From positions 1-52,531 of the forward strand of contig CAMEWS010000008.1 in assembly GCA_945946765.1 (NCBI GenBank): a DNA stretch of 52,531 nucleotides. The letters run 5' to 3'. The position numbers were made by a program, and so were the translations under genes. The DNA comes from an uncultured Clostridia bacterium. GTDB taxonomy: Bacteria > Cyanobacteriota > Vampirovibrionia > Gastranaerophilales > Gastranaerophilaceae. A model generated the notes under the pieces. That model saw nothing but the letters and a program-made list of their open reading frames with translations, was not told the DNA's origin and did no database searches. This document shows positions 16,600 to 24,691 of this stretch, piece by piece. How positions within the stretch are numbered: the stretch's first letter is position 1; each line of letters begins with the position of its first letter.

Positions 16600-16629
16600 A
16601 AACCGCTCTTTTAAATAAAGAGCGGTTTC
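16600..16629. terminator. Bidirectional terminator
   Basis: aaccgctcttt (16601-16611), loop taaat, aaagagcggtt (16617-16627). A and T runs flank both sides, serving the convergent genes ending at 16599 and 16648. Confidence 0.9.
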
Positions 16630-16647
16630 TATTTTATAATACAAATT

Positions 16648-17661
16648 CTATTTTGCAGCACCGTCCAACATTTGTTTAATGCCGTCAACAGAGCTTAAGA
16701 TGCCCGTTGCTTCGTATGGCATATAAACAACTTTGTTGTTTTCGCCTTCAACCATTTGTTTTAGTGTTTCAAGATATCTTACAGCGATAAGGTATTTATC
16801 GGGCTGACCGTTACCTTGGATAGCTTCAATTGTTTTGGTAATGGCAGTTGCTTCTGCTTCAGCCTGTTTAATACGTGCTGCTGCCTGACCTTCCGCAACC
16901 AGTCTTGCCGCTTCTTTTTCACCTTCCGCTTTTAAAATTGCGGCTTGTTTTTGACCTTCTGCTTTGTTAATTGCAGAGGTTCTTTCACCTTCTGCTTTAA
17001 GGATAGCCGCTTGTTTTAAACCTTCTGCTTCAAAAATTGCCGCACGTTTTTCTCTTTCTGCTTTAACCTGTTTTTCCATTGATGCTTGTACATCAGCGGG
17101 CGGTGTAATGTCTTGTAATTCAATACGGTTAACCTTTACACCCCATTTGTTTGATGCATCGTCAAGAGTTTCTCTAAGTTTTGCGTTGATAGTGTCACGT
17201 GAGGTTAAAGTTTCGTCCAAACTCATTTCACCGATAACGTTTCTCATTGTTGTAAGTGTTAATTTTTCAATCGCTTCGGGCAAATTTTGAATACGATAAG
17301 CAACGCTTTTTGCATCCATAATTTGGAAGTAAATTAATGCGTTAATTGAGATAGAAACGTTGTCTTTTGTAATTACGTTTTGTCTTGGGATATCCATTAC
17401 GGATTCACGAAGGTCAATAATTGTTTTTTCGCTTTCAAAAGAATAGCTTCTTCCGTCAATGCTTTTTTGAGAGTATTTCCATTTGATTTTTCTCGGATAT
17501 TCAAAAAACGGAACTATGATGTGAAACCCTGCGTAAAGCACTTTTTCAAACGCACCGAGTCTTTCGATAATCATAGCTTCTTCCTGTTGGACAATTTTTA
17601 TACCTGCAAGGAAATACGCTATTACCAGTACAAGTATTACAATAAATAAAATCGCACCCAT
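16648..17661 (-). CDS. SPFH/stomatin-like membrane protein (QmcA type)
   Basis: One N-terminal membrane helix (residues 2-19) is followed by a band-7/SPFH domain (IVQQEEAMIIERLGAFEKVL to NRIELQDITPP). A long Ala/Glu/Lys coiled coil then repeats AEGxKQAAILKAEGE, as in QmcA, and a hydrophobic tail follows. Proteins of this class form oligomeric rings that organise membrane microdomains and regulate FtsH or other proteases. Its partner NfeD is encoded 21 nt upstream, the conserved nfeD-qmcA (ybbK/ybbL) arrangement. At 337 aa the length is typical. Confidence 0.9.
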   Translation of the reverse strand: MGAILFIVILVLVIAYFLAGIKIVQQEEAMIIERLGAFEKVLYAGFHIIVPFFEYPRKIKWKYSQKSIDGRSYSFESEKTIIDLRESVMDIPRQNVITKDNVSISINALIYFQIMDAKSVAYRIQNLPEAIEKLTLTTMRNVIGEMSLDETLTSRDTINAKLRETLDDASNKWGVKVNRIELQDITPPADVQASMEKQVKAEREKRAAIFEAEGLKQAAILKAEGERTSAINKAEGQKQAAILKAEGEKEAARLVAEGQAAARIKQAEAEATAITKTIEAIQGNGQPDKYLIAVRYLETLKQMVEGENNKVVYMPYEATGILSSVDGIKQMLDGAAK

Positions 17662-17682
17662 CTTTTCCTCTTTTCTCTTTTA

Positions 17683-18111
17683 TTATTTTATTGGTACTAC
17701 ATAAAATACAATGTTGTCATTTTTAACAATTTTGGCATATTTGCCTTTTTCAATAGTTTCACCGTTTAGGGATTTTGCTTGCCATTCTTCACCGAATATT
17801 GCAATTCTTCCCGAGTTTTCAGTAACGGTTTCGACAACGGAAGCTGTTTTCCCTGCATACATTTCTATTGTTTCAGGTTTGTCACTGTTTTTCTTTTTTA
17901 TAAGAAAAGGTCTTAGCCATATTAAAAATATTGTGCTGAAAAATCCGAAAATAAGAACCTGCCATATTAAAGCAAGACCAAAATATGCACAAATTGCCGC
18001 AATAAAGCAACCGAGTGCAAGGTTAAAAAAGAACAACACCGGTGTAAACATTTCAATTATAAAAAATACTACCCCTGAAATGCACCAAATTTGCCATAAG
18101 TGTAACGCCAT
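17683..18111 (-). CDS. NfeD-like membrane protein
   Basis: 142 aa with three to four hydrophobic helices in the first 80 residues (IWCISGVVFFIIEMF, FFFNLALGCFIAAICAYFGL, FSTIFLIWLRPFLI). A C-terminal OB-fold of the NfeD type follows (GKTASVVETVTENSGRIAIF, then EEWQAKS). It functions with the SPFH protein encoded next. AAAGGAGG lies 5 nt before the ATG. The dispersed repeat module ends only 25 bp upstream, so the promoter must lie inside or beyond repeat DNA. Confidence 0.9.
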   Translation of the reverse strand: MALHLWQIWCISGVVFFIIEMFTPVLFFFNLALGCFIAAICAYFGLALIWQVLIFGFFSTIFLIWLRPFLIKKKNSDKPETIEMYAGKTASVVETVTENSGRIAIFGEEWQAKSLNGETIEKGKYAKIVKNDNIVFYVVPIK

Positions 18112-18136
18112 ATAAGCCTCCTTTATTTAGTATTTC

Positions 18137-18234
18137 ATATTGTCAACTGACTCCGACTACTTGTTGAACCTGTGCAAAAAACAAGTTCATTCTTATTAAC
18201 AAGTTCGGCACAGGCAACAAGTGCATGGGGTCAC
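18137..18234 (-). repeat. Dispersed module GTGACCCC to CAGTTGACAATAT
   Basis: Read on the minus strand it runs from gtgacccca to cagttgacaatat. Inside, acttgttgcctgtgc and gcacagg-tt-caacaagt form a long interrupted hairpin. The same two ends delimit 30432-30537; the right end alone is also at 8505 and, diverged, in the array at 1-158. Confidence 0.7.
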
Positions 18235-18335
18235 CCCTCTCAAAAATGATACTTAATCATTTTTTCGGCAGAGTGCAAAATGCTAGACTTGGCGTCATTC
18301 GCACTCCGTTACACTTCTACAAACGAAGCCGCCTC
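18226..18335 (-). repeat. Dispersed repeat carrying the palindromic element
   Basis: On the minus strand it reads from gaggcggcttcg, through aagtgtaacggagtgcgaat, to gtgacccca. It matches 52458-52531 almost base for base, except that here the ~40-bp hairpin element (18235-18274) occupies the place of GGAA at 52519-52522. No open frame of note. With the module at 18137 it fills the interval 18112-18399. Confidence 0.85.
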
Positions 18336-18399
18336 AGACATATTATACAGATATTAACAGGGGTTGGCAATGTGATTCATACAGGGAGTGTATTTGTAT

Positions 18400-18684
18400 T
18401 TAGTCGGAAAAGCCGCCTTCTTCTATGCAGTAATGAGCTTCTTCAAGTCCGTATTTGTCATGCACTCGACACACATTGCAAAGACAGCCTTTGTCTTCAT
18501 CTATGCATCGGCTTTTTGTGTAAGCACAAAAAAGATTTTCCAAACTGTTTACATTTTCCAGTCCTTTAAACATATCTATCATATTGTGCGGCATTTCTTT
18601 TACTTTGCAGGAAGTTGTATATGAAGGGCATTTTAAACAGTTGCACATTTCAAGATTTTCTTTCGTTTTTTCCACTTGAGCCAT
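18400..18684 (-). CDS. Cysteine-rich DUF2769-like protein, 94 aa
   Basis: Ten cysteines in 94 residues: C14, 16, 19 and 26 (CNCLKCPSYTTSC), C53 and C60, and C67, 69 and 72 (GCLCNVC), with C86 near the end. The pattern resembles the DUF2769 family of small proteins, probably binding zinc or an Fe-S cluster; the function is unknown. The start is well supported by AAAGGAG 5 nt before the ATG. Its downstream side abuts the dispersed repeats. The family assignment is from memory of the CxCxxCP and GCxCxxC pattern. Confidence 0.75.
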   Translation of the reverse strand: MAQVEKTKENLEMCNCLKCPSYTTSCKVKEMPHNMIDMFKGLENVNSLENLFCAYTKSRCIDEDKGCLCNVCRVHDKYGLEEAHYCIEEGGFSD

Positions 18685-18790
18685 ATTTTCTCCTTTATTT
18701 AGAATTACTTTTTAAATAAAATCTGATACTCATTCAATTAGGTTGTAAGTAATGCTAAAACCAAAAAATATTTTAGAAAAAAATAATAAA

Positions 18791-18840
18791 TAAAGAATCG
18801 GATAAACCGTTTTGCAGAGAATGATTTGTCCGATTCTTTA
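18791..18840 (-). terminator. Terminator of the Ycf45-like gene
   Basis: taaagaatcggataaa (18791-18806) pairs with 18825-18840 over 16 bp with one wobble and an 18-nt loop. On the minus strand the stem is followed by a T-rich tract. It lies 79 bp beyond the stop at 18919. Confidence 0.7.
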
Positions 18841-18918
18841 AATTTTAATTTAAATGGTGTTTGTTATTTAATCTTGTGTTTGTAGCGGGGCTTAAAACTA
18901 ATATTTAGAGGCGGATGC

Positions 18919-20496
18919 TTATATACAATCTTTGCCGCCGACAATTTTAAGGTGTCTTTCGTTGCCGTCACCAATGCTTATGGAATTAAGATTGTGTTGT
19001 TCAACAAGCTCGTGCTGCATTTTTCGAATTTGTTGATTTTGCGGAGAAAGCTCAATGTCTTCCCCGTTTTTTAGTACTTTGTCAATAGCCTCTTTTGCTT
19101 CATCAAGTGCTTCTTCCGTTGCATCGTGAAAAACCACTCTGTTGTCGTCTTTTAAACCCAGTGCTTCTTTAAGAACTTTTTGTACCTGAGAAGTTGAATT
19201 TGAGCGCACATAATATATAGGCAGTCTGTATTCGTTTGCAATGCTGAGAATTTTGTTACCGCCTTTTGCAAAGTTTTTGTGGGCAATGATGATATCCGCA
19301 TCATCTATATTTTTGGTTAATTCAGCATCAAGGTTTAGTCTTTCTATTGATTTATCCATAATAGAACGGCTTACTGCGTAAATATAGATTTTTTTGTATC
19401 CTTTGACTTCTTTTACGTATTTTTCTCTTGAAAAACTAAAGTTAAGAGCATTGTTTGCCGAGGTTATTCTGTTGTCCAATTCATTGATTTTTTCAACAAT
19501 AGTCGGCTCTGGCGGCTGGGACATATCCACTTTACGGATGGTCGGTTTTATCGGCCAACCTCGTAAGATGCAGTCTACAGCTTCCGCTGTATTCGGATAA
19601 ACAGCCAATGTGTTTCTGTCAATAATTTCTATGACAATATCAAAAGTCGGTTGTTTTTCTCTTTCAAGAACAGTTTTTTGACAAGCTCGTCTTTTTGCTT
19701 CATCATCGCCGAGTGTTACGGATTGAATACCGCCTACAAGGTCTGATAAAACAGGGTTTTTGATAAGGTTTTCAAGTGAGTTGCCGTGTGCCGTTGCAAT
19801 AAGCATAACCCCTCTTTCGGCAATTGTTCTTGCGGCTTGCGCTTCCGCTTCCGTACCTATTTCATCAACAACAATTACTTCCGGAGTGTGGTTTTCAACC
19901 GCTTCTATCATTATATCTTTTTGATATTCGGGTTGTGTTACCTGCATTCTTCTTGCGTGACCGATAGCAGGGTGTGGAGTGTCACCGTCACCGGCAATTT
20001 CGTTAGATGTATCTACAACAACTACACGCTTGTGCAAATCGTCTGCAACAAGACGTGATATTTCCCTTAGTTTTGTTGTTTTTCCTACACCCGGTCGTCC
20101 TAAAAACAGTATGCTTTTATTCTGTGTGACAAAATCCTTGATGCAAGCAATTGTACCTGTTACAACTCTCCCTATTCTGCACGTTAATCCTACGATTTTT
20201 CCTTGTCGATTTCTTATGGCACTAATTCTGTGTAACGTCCCCGGAATACCCGACCGATTGTCTTTGGTAAATTCTTGAACTCTCTCGGTAATATATTTTA
20301 TGTCTTCATCGACAATATATTCTTCTCCGAGATAATCTATGGTTCCTCCGGCATGCCTTATTTCAGGCTGTCGACCTAAATCTAAGACCAACTCAATTAC
20401 ATCTTCTAATGTTTCGTAGCTGAGACACCTTGTAATCTTAGGTGGTAGAATTTCAATTAACCTATCAAGGTCACTGTGAAATTGTACATTATTCAT
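18919..20496 (-). CDS. Ycf45-like AAA ATPase with R3H domain
   Basis: Residues ~20-310 form a SpoIIIAA/Ycf45-type ATPase: Walker A FLGRPGVGKTTKLREI, Walker B EVIVVDEIGTEAEAQ, sensor-type ATAHG. The C-terminal ~60 residues hold an R3H-like nucleic-acid domain (RKMQHELVEQHNLNSISIGD). The middle has a helical linker and a second alpha/beta region (IYIYAVSRSIMDKSIERLNL). This architecture is known from cyanobacteria and plastid genomes (Ycf45) and supports the lineage. Binding to single-stranded nucleic acid is inferred; the cellular role is not established. It has 525 aa, is monocistronic, and starts in an AT-rich region with no strong ribosome binding site. Confidence 0.85.
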   Translation of the reverse strand: MNNVQFHSDLDRLIEILPPKITRCLSYETLEDVIELVLDLGRQPEIRHAGGTIDYLGEEYIVDEDIKYITERVQEFTKDNRSGIPGTLHRISAIRNRQGKIVGLTCRIGRVVTGTIACIKDFVTQNKSILFLGRPGVGKTTKLREISRLVADDLHKRVVVVDTSNEIAGDGDTPHPAIGHARRMQVTQPEYQKDIMIEAVENHTPEVIVVDEIGTEAEAQAARTIAERGVMLIATAHGNSLENLIKNPVLSDLVGGIQSVTLGDDEAKRRACQKTVLEREKQPTFDIVIEIIDRNTLAVYPNTAEAVDCILRGWPIKPTIRKVDMSQPPEPTIVEKINELDNRITSANNALNFSFSREKYVKEVKGYKKIYIYAVSRSIMDKSIERLNLDAELTKNIDDADIIIAHKNFAKGGNKILSIANEYRLPIYYVRSNSTSQVQKVLKEALGLKDDNRVVFHDATEEALDEAKEAIDKVLKNGEDIELSPQNQQIRKMQHELVEQHNLNSISIGDGNERHLKIVGGKDCI

Positions 20497-20679
20497 TATT
20501 TAATGCCCTTTCAATCGGCTGATACTTGTTGTTTTGGTCTCCTTGATTCTTGTTTTAATTTCTTATCTTCATTTATATTATAACATTATTTTTTGCACAA
20601 TTCATTATAGAATCATACTACTGATGTAGTAAATTTACATATCTTTATAAAAACAATAACAACTACATCCGTTGTTGTA

Positions 20680-20708
20680 TTGTGGAACTTTGCCTTCATT
20701 CATATAAT
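20680..20708 (+). promoter_or_regulatory. Sigma-70 promoter of the amber-interrupted gene
   Basis: TTGTGG (20680-20685), exactly 17 bp, then TATAAT (20703-20708), 32 bp before the start codon. A near-perfect inverted repeat, aataacaac and gttgttgtatt, lies just upstream and overlaps the -35 (20655-20681), a possible operator. Confidence 0.6.
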
Positions 20709-20740
20709 AATGATAATTGTTAAAATTATAAGGATAGAGT

Positions 20741-21982
20741 ATGAAAAATTATGCTAAATTTTTGATATCGTTATTATTAATGTTTTGTTTTACGAATTGT
20801 GTTTTTGCTCAAACAGAGGAATTAAATTCCGCAGATGTTAATACGCAGCAGGAAGCAACAGTTACGGAATCGGCAGTTGCAGAACCTGAAGTTGTCGTTG
20901 TGACAGATAATAGCGATACAGATACAACTGATTTGAACCTTCAGACAACTGAACCGATTTCTCCGGAAGAAAAAAGTATTGCAGATAAAGCTCTTACTCC
21001 TGTTGGTTGGGTAATAGGCGGTGTAATTGCTCCTGTATATCTGGGAGTAGATTTTACAAAAGATGCGATTGAGTGGACTGTTGAAAATGTTGTAGCTCCA
21101 ATAGGTGACGGAATTTCATGGAGTTATGATTATGTACTTAAGCCGGTAGGACACGGAGTTGTAAAAGGTACAGAATTAACCGTAACAGGTATTGGTTGGA
21201 CGATTGACAAAACCGTTGACGGAGCAGAATTTATTTGTAAATATACTGTTGTTCCTGCTGTAAAGCTTGGTATCGACGTTACAAATGCAGGATATTAGTA
21301 TGTAATTGTACCAATAGGCAAAGGCTTTGTTGCCGGTTCAAGATATACACTTGTGCCAATAGGCGAAGGAATTGCTTGGAGTATGGAAAAAACTTTTGAC
21401 GGTATTGGTTGGACGGCAGATTCTTTTATAGATGGTATTGATTGGGTATCTTCCAATGTTTTGGAACCCGTAGGCAAGGTTGCGGTTAATTCATGTTTTT
21501 ATACATCAAAAGCTTTGTGGGAAGGTGCTAAATTTGGTGCACAATATACTCTTGTACCGACTGCAAAGGGGTTGGCATGGGGTGCTAAAACTACGGGTAA
21601 AGGACTAATGATTGGTTCAAAATATACAATTGTACCTGTTTTAAAAGGTGCAACGTGGGGTGCACAAACAGTTTGGCAGGGTGCGGAAATTGGTGCGAAA
21701 TACACTATTGTACCTGCAGCAAAGGGCGTAAAAGCCGGTGCTGAAACTATTTGGTCAGGACTTGAAACAGGTGCAAAATACACAATTGTTCCTATAGGCA
21801 AAAGTGTGGAGTGGACAGCGGATGCTATTGGTGACGGTGTAGAATGGACAGGACAGAATATTGTTGTACCCGTAACTAAAGGAATAGGGTCGGGAATAGA
21901 AAAAACTCTTTCCCCTATCAACAATGCAGCAAAAGCCACAACCGAAAAAATTAAATCTTTAAGAAGAAAAAACGAAAATTAG
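20741..21982 (+). pseudogene. Secreted repeat protein interrupted by an in-frame amber codon
   Basis: Two frames, 20741-21298 and from 21299 on, are in the same register and are separated only by TAG at 21296-21298. Read through, the product is 413 residues: a signal peptide (MKNYAKFLISLLLMFCFTNC, cleavage near VFA/Q), an acidic Thr/Glu linker, then tandem ~26-residue repeats of the form GAKYTIVPxxKGxxxGA. The TAG falls at the Lys/Arg/Gln position of the repeat (GAKYTIV, GSRYTLV and GAQYTLV versus GY-stop-YVIV), so a single change from CAG or AAG explains it. The downstream part has no ribosome binding site of its own; its longest frame opens with a GTG at 21353. TAG ends many other genes here, so general recoding is unlikely. 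It may be a fresh nonsense mutation, a truncated but functional 185-aa product, or readthrough. I do not know a function. Confidence 0.75.
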
Positions 21983-21984
21983 TT

Positions 21985-22584
21985 TTATTTTTGAGCGCCT
22001 GTTGGTGTTAATTCCTTCAGACGCTTTTTTACATCCTCGTTATCGGGTTTTATTCTTAATGCATTGTTGTAGTGAGTTCTTGCGTTGTGTTCATCGTTTA
22101 GTTTTTCGTAGCAGATTCCGAGTTTGTAATTTGTTTTAAAATCATTTTGGTACCCGTGAGTGTACGCCCATTTGTAATAGTCGATGGCTTCCGTGTAGTC
22201 ACCTTCCTGAAAAAAAGTTTCGCCAAGATAAAAAGTAACTCTAGGGTTATCGGGGTTAAAATTGAGTGCCATCATAAGAGCGTTTTTGGCATCTCTTGTT
22301 TTATTTTGGTGTAATGCTACCCTTGCGTGACCGACAAGTGCATTTGCATTTGAGATGTCTGTTCTTGAGGCTTGATAATAAAAGTATTTTGCGGCATTAA
22401 GGTACTTTTCGCTATCGGTTTTATCGGTTAGCGTTTCGTAATAATCGACAATTTTATCGCCTTTTATGCAATTGATATCCGTCGCTGATTGTGTTGCAAC
22501 GTTCGCATTTACAGGTGTTGGTGTTTTAATAAACAAAATAAAACTTACTATTATAATTCCGAGTGCAGGTATTATTTTTTTCAT
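21985..22584 (-). CDS. TPR-repeat protein, 199 aa
   Basis: The N-terminal hydrophobic segment (residues 4-20, IIPALGIIIVSFILFI) is a signal anchor or signal peptide. Three to four tetratricopeptide repeats follow (ANALVGHARVALHQNKTRDA, PRVTFYLGETFFQEGDYTEA, FKTNYKLGICYEKLNDEHNA). It is a periplasmic protein-interaction scaffold; no partner can be named. It is convergent with the amber-interrupted gene, 2 bp away with no terminator between them, and divergent from the nuo operon. Confidence 0.85.
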   Translation of the reverse strand: MKKIIPALGIIIVSFILFIKTPTPVNANVATQSATDINCIKGDKIVDYYETLTDKTDSEKYLNAAKYFYYQASRTDISNANALVGHARVALHQNKTRDAKNALMMALNFNPDNPRVTFYLGETFFQEGDYTEAIDYYKWAYTHGYQNDFKTNYKLGICYEKLNDEHNARTHYNNALRIKPDNEDVKKRLKELTPTGAQK

Positions 22585-22683
22585 AAAAAAATTAAACTTA
22601 ATAATTCACAACAATATTATTATAACACTATTAATATGTGATATAAATAAATATGTCAGGTATTATATCAGGAGAAAGCCTAA

Positions 22684-23199
22684 GTGGAGTCAAACATTAT
22701 TTATTTTTATTCTGTGTTTTTTCTGATTTTAGGTTCTGCGGCAGGTATAATTTTTTCTCCTAAAATGTATATGTCTTTGCTTTCTTTGTTTGTTTTGTTT
22801 TGTTCATCTTCTGCATTGTATTTTGGTTTTGGAGCTAATTATACTGCAATTTTTCAGTTAATTTTATGCGGAATTGTATTATCCGGATATCTGTTTTTGT
22901 TGTTGAAAAAAATCGGCACTATGGATTTAAAATTGAAACTAAACAGTGTCGGCAAAATTATTGTTTCTTCAATGACAGTAGCTGTTTTGGGTGTTTTATT
23001 TTTATTGTTTTTTGTAGAAGAATTTGAAAATTCTTTGTATGAAGTGTTTAATTTTGTGCAGGAAAAATCTTTTGATGCAATAAATTTTGTCGCAAATATT
23101 TTTCCATTGCACTTGGTCATTATTTTTGTGTTTGTTAGTGCAATTGTGTTGAGAGTATTTTTGAGCGGTTTGAACCCCAACAATGAGGAGCAAAATTAA
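22684..23199 (+). CDS. nuoJ: NuoJ-like complex I subunit
   Basis: A membrane protein of 171 aa with five hydrophobic helices (LILGSAAGIIFSPKMYMSLL, AIFQLILCGIVLSGYLFLLL and others), matching NuoJ in size, order and place before NuoK. NuoJ lies next to the ubiquinone channel in complex I. It starts with GTG 22684, 9 nt after GGAG. The stop overlaps the nuoK start (TAATG). Sequence identity is low, and the call rests on position plus topology. Confidence 0.8.
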   Translation: MESNIIYFYSVFFLILGSAAGIIFSPKMYMSLLSLFVLFCSSSALYFGFGANYTAIFQLILCGIVLSGYLFLLLKKIGTMDLKLKLNSVGKIIVSSMTVAVLGVLFLLFFVEEFENSLYEVFNFVQEKSFDAINFVANIFPLHLVIIFVFVSAIVLRVFLSGLNPNNEEQN

Positions 23200-23522
23200 T
23201 GAACGTATTTTTCAATATAGGGCTGCTTCATTATTTGGTTTTATCATTTTTGCTGTTTTTAACAGGCTTGCTTGGGGTATTGATTTCAAGAAACATGTTG
23301 AGGGTCTTGATGTCTGTTTTGATAATGACGATTTCTGTAGTGATAAACTTTTTAACTTTTGGATTTTATTGTGACAGGTCATTGGAAAATGCAAACATTA
23401 TCAGTGTTTTAGTATTGATTATTGCTGTTATACAAATATTTATAGGTTTGGTTATTTTATATAAAATTAACAGTTCTAACGAGTTTTTGGATTCAGAAAA
23501 AACAAAAGACAAGGAGAGTTAA
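23199..23522 (+). CDS. nuoK: NuoK-like complex I subunit
   Basis: 107 aa with three transmembrane helices, the NuoK/MrpC fold (LLHYLVLSFLLFLTGLLGVL, RVLMSVLIMTISVVINFLTF, IISVLVLIIAVIQIFIGLVI). The membrane-embedded Glu of NuoK helix 2 is not obvious: the segment reads RVLMSVLIMTISVVIN where E. coli has an acidic residue. A second acidic position is Glu84-like in RSLENANIIS, just outside the helix. Overlapping TAATG junctions couple it to nuoJ and nuoL. Confidence 0.8.
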   Translation: MNVFFNIGLLHYLVLSFLLFLTGLLGVLISRNMLRVLMSVLIMTISVVINFLTFGFYCDRSLENANIISVLVLIIAVIQIFIGLVILYKINSSNEFLDSEKTKDKES

Positions 23523-24676
23523 TGGAGTTTTTTGTAGAAAATATTAGTCTTGTTTTGTTCTTGCCGGCAATAATGTGTTTTCTTGTTGGTATAAACGGTC
23601 TTTTGTCAAACAGGCTTGATAATACATCCCTCTTTTTGGTAAGCTCGGCTTCCTCTTTTATAAATGTATTATTTGGAATTGCTGTTTTTGTTTATTCGGG
23701 GATTAATAATTTATCTGTATCCTCTGATTTTCAGTGGTTGAGTTTTGAAAATATAAATTTTTATCTTGGTACTTTTTTGGACAGAACATCGGTTTCTTTT
23801 TTGTTGGTATCTGCTCTTTTGTGCTTTTTTATACAGATATGGGGGTTTTTAAAATTAAGGGATAACAAAGATTTTGCTCGTTTGTTATTTTATTTGAATC
23901 TTTTTGCTCTTGGTTTAAACGGAGTGTTTGTAAGCTCTAATATTTTTCAAACATATATGTTTTGTGAAGTAGTTGGGGTTGCTTCTTATTTGTTGATAAA
24001 TTCTGATTTTTCAAACAGAGAACATTCAAAAGCTGGGATAAAATCCTTTATTTATAACAGAGTTGGCGATTTGGCTTTGTTGTTTTGTGTTTTGACAATA
24101 ATGTATTATGCAGTTGTATATAATGAGTTATCGGAAGTAAGTGCACTTTCGTATTCCAATATAGGAAATGTTGCGGCAAGCATTGGCTCTTTAATGAGCG
24201 AGCCTTTATTTGTTATTTTTAATTCTTTTTTAATTCTTGTTGTATTAATGAAGTTTATGCAGGCATTTGTTTATATTACGTTTGAACCAAAACCCAATAA
24301 TCATCAGGATTTTATAGTGCTTTTGCAAAACAGCTTGATAGCTTTAATCGGATTGTTTTTGTGTTTGAGATTGAATCCGTTTTTCTTTACTCTTGATAAA
24401 AACATATGGTGGACAATACCCGCAATTTTGGGAATTATTTTTATGGTTATTTTTGCAAGCAAACTGTTTTTATCGTTTTGCAAATTATGTGCTTGGGTGG
24501 AGAAGTATGTCGTGGAATTGTTTATAAATTTGTCTGAGCTTGTAGTTCGTGCATTGTCTTATTTGAGCGGAAGATTTCAAGTTGGCAATTTCCAATCGTA
24601 CTTGTTGTATTCAATCGGCGGCTTGGCTGCAATACTTTTATTTGTACTTGTGTTTTATGAATTATTGATAAAATAA
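23522..24676 (+). CDS. nuoL: Shortened NuoL-like antiporter subunit, 384 aa
   Basis: It corresponds to the first half of NuoL: the glutamate helix (FCEVVGVASYLL, equivalent to E. coli Glu144) and a Lys in LMKFMQAF (equivalent to Lys229) are kept. The following segment that carries [20 protein letters not shown] in ordinary NuoL is replaced by EPKPNNHQDFIVLLQNSLIA, without the histidines. The second half (helices 9-14 and the long lateral helix) is missing; only three or four extra helices follow. Usual length is about 610 aa. The gene is not frameshifted and ends 15 nt before nuoM, so the reduction looks old and under selection. Confidence 0.75.
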   Translation: MEFFVENISLVLFLPAIMCFLVGINGLLSNRLDNTSLFLVSSASSFINVLFGIAVFVYSGINNLSVSSDFQWLSFENINFYLGTFLDRTSVSFLLVSALLCFFIQIWGFLKLRDNKDFARLLFYLNLFALGLNGVFVSSNIFQTYMFCEVVGVASYLLINSDFSNREHSKAGIKSFIYNRVGDLALLFCVLTIMYYAVVYNELSEVSALSYSNIGNVAASIGSLMSEPLFVIFNSFLILVVLMKFMQAFVYITFEPKPNNHQDFIVLLQNSLIALIGLFLCLRLNPFFFTLDKNIWWTIPAILGIIFMVIFASKLFLSFCKLCAWVEKYVVELFINLSELVVRALSYLSGRFQVGNFQSYLLYSIGGLAAILLFVLVFYELLIK

Positions 24677-24691
24677 TCGGGGAGCGTTTTA

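Noticed and set aside
20741-21982. TAG reassigned to an amino acid (alternative genetic code)
   Set aside because: Several intact genes in the window (for example those ending at 3988, 10770, 15176) stop at TAG right before clear gene boundaries, so amber is a normal stop here.
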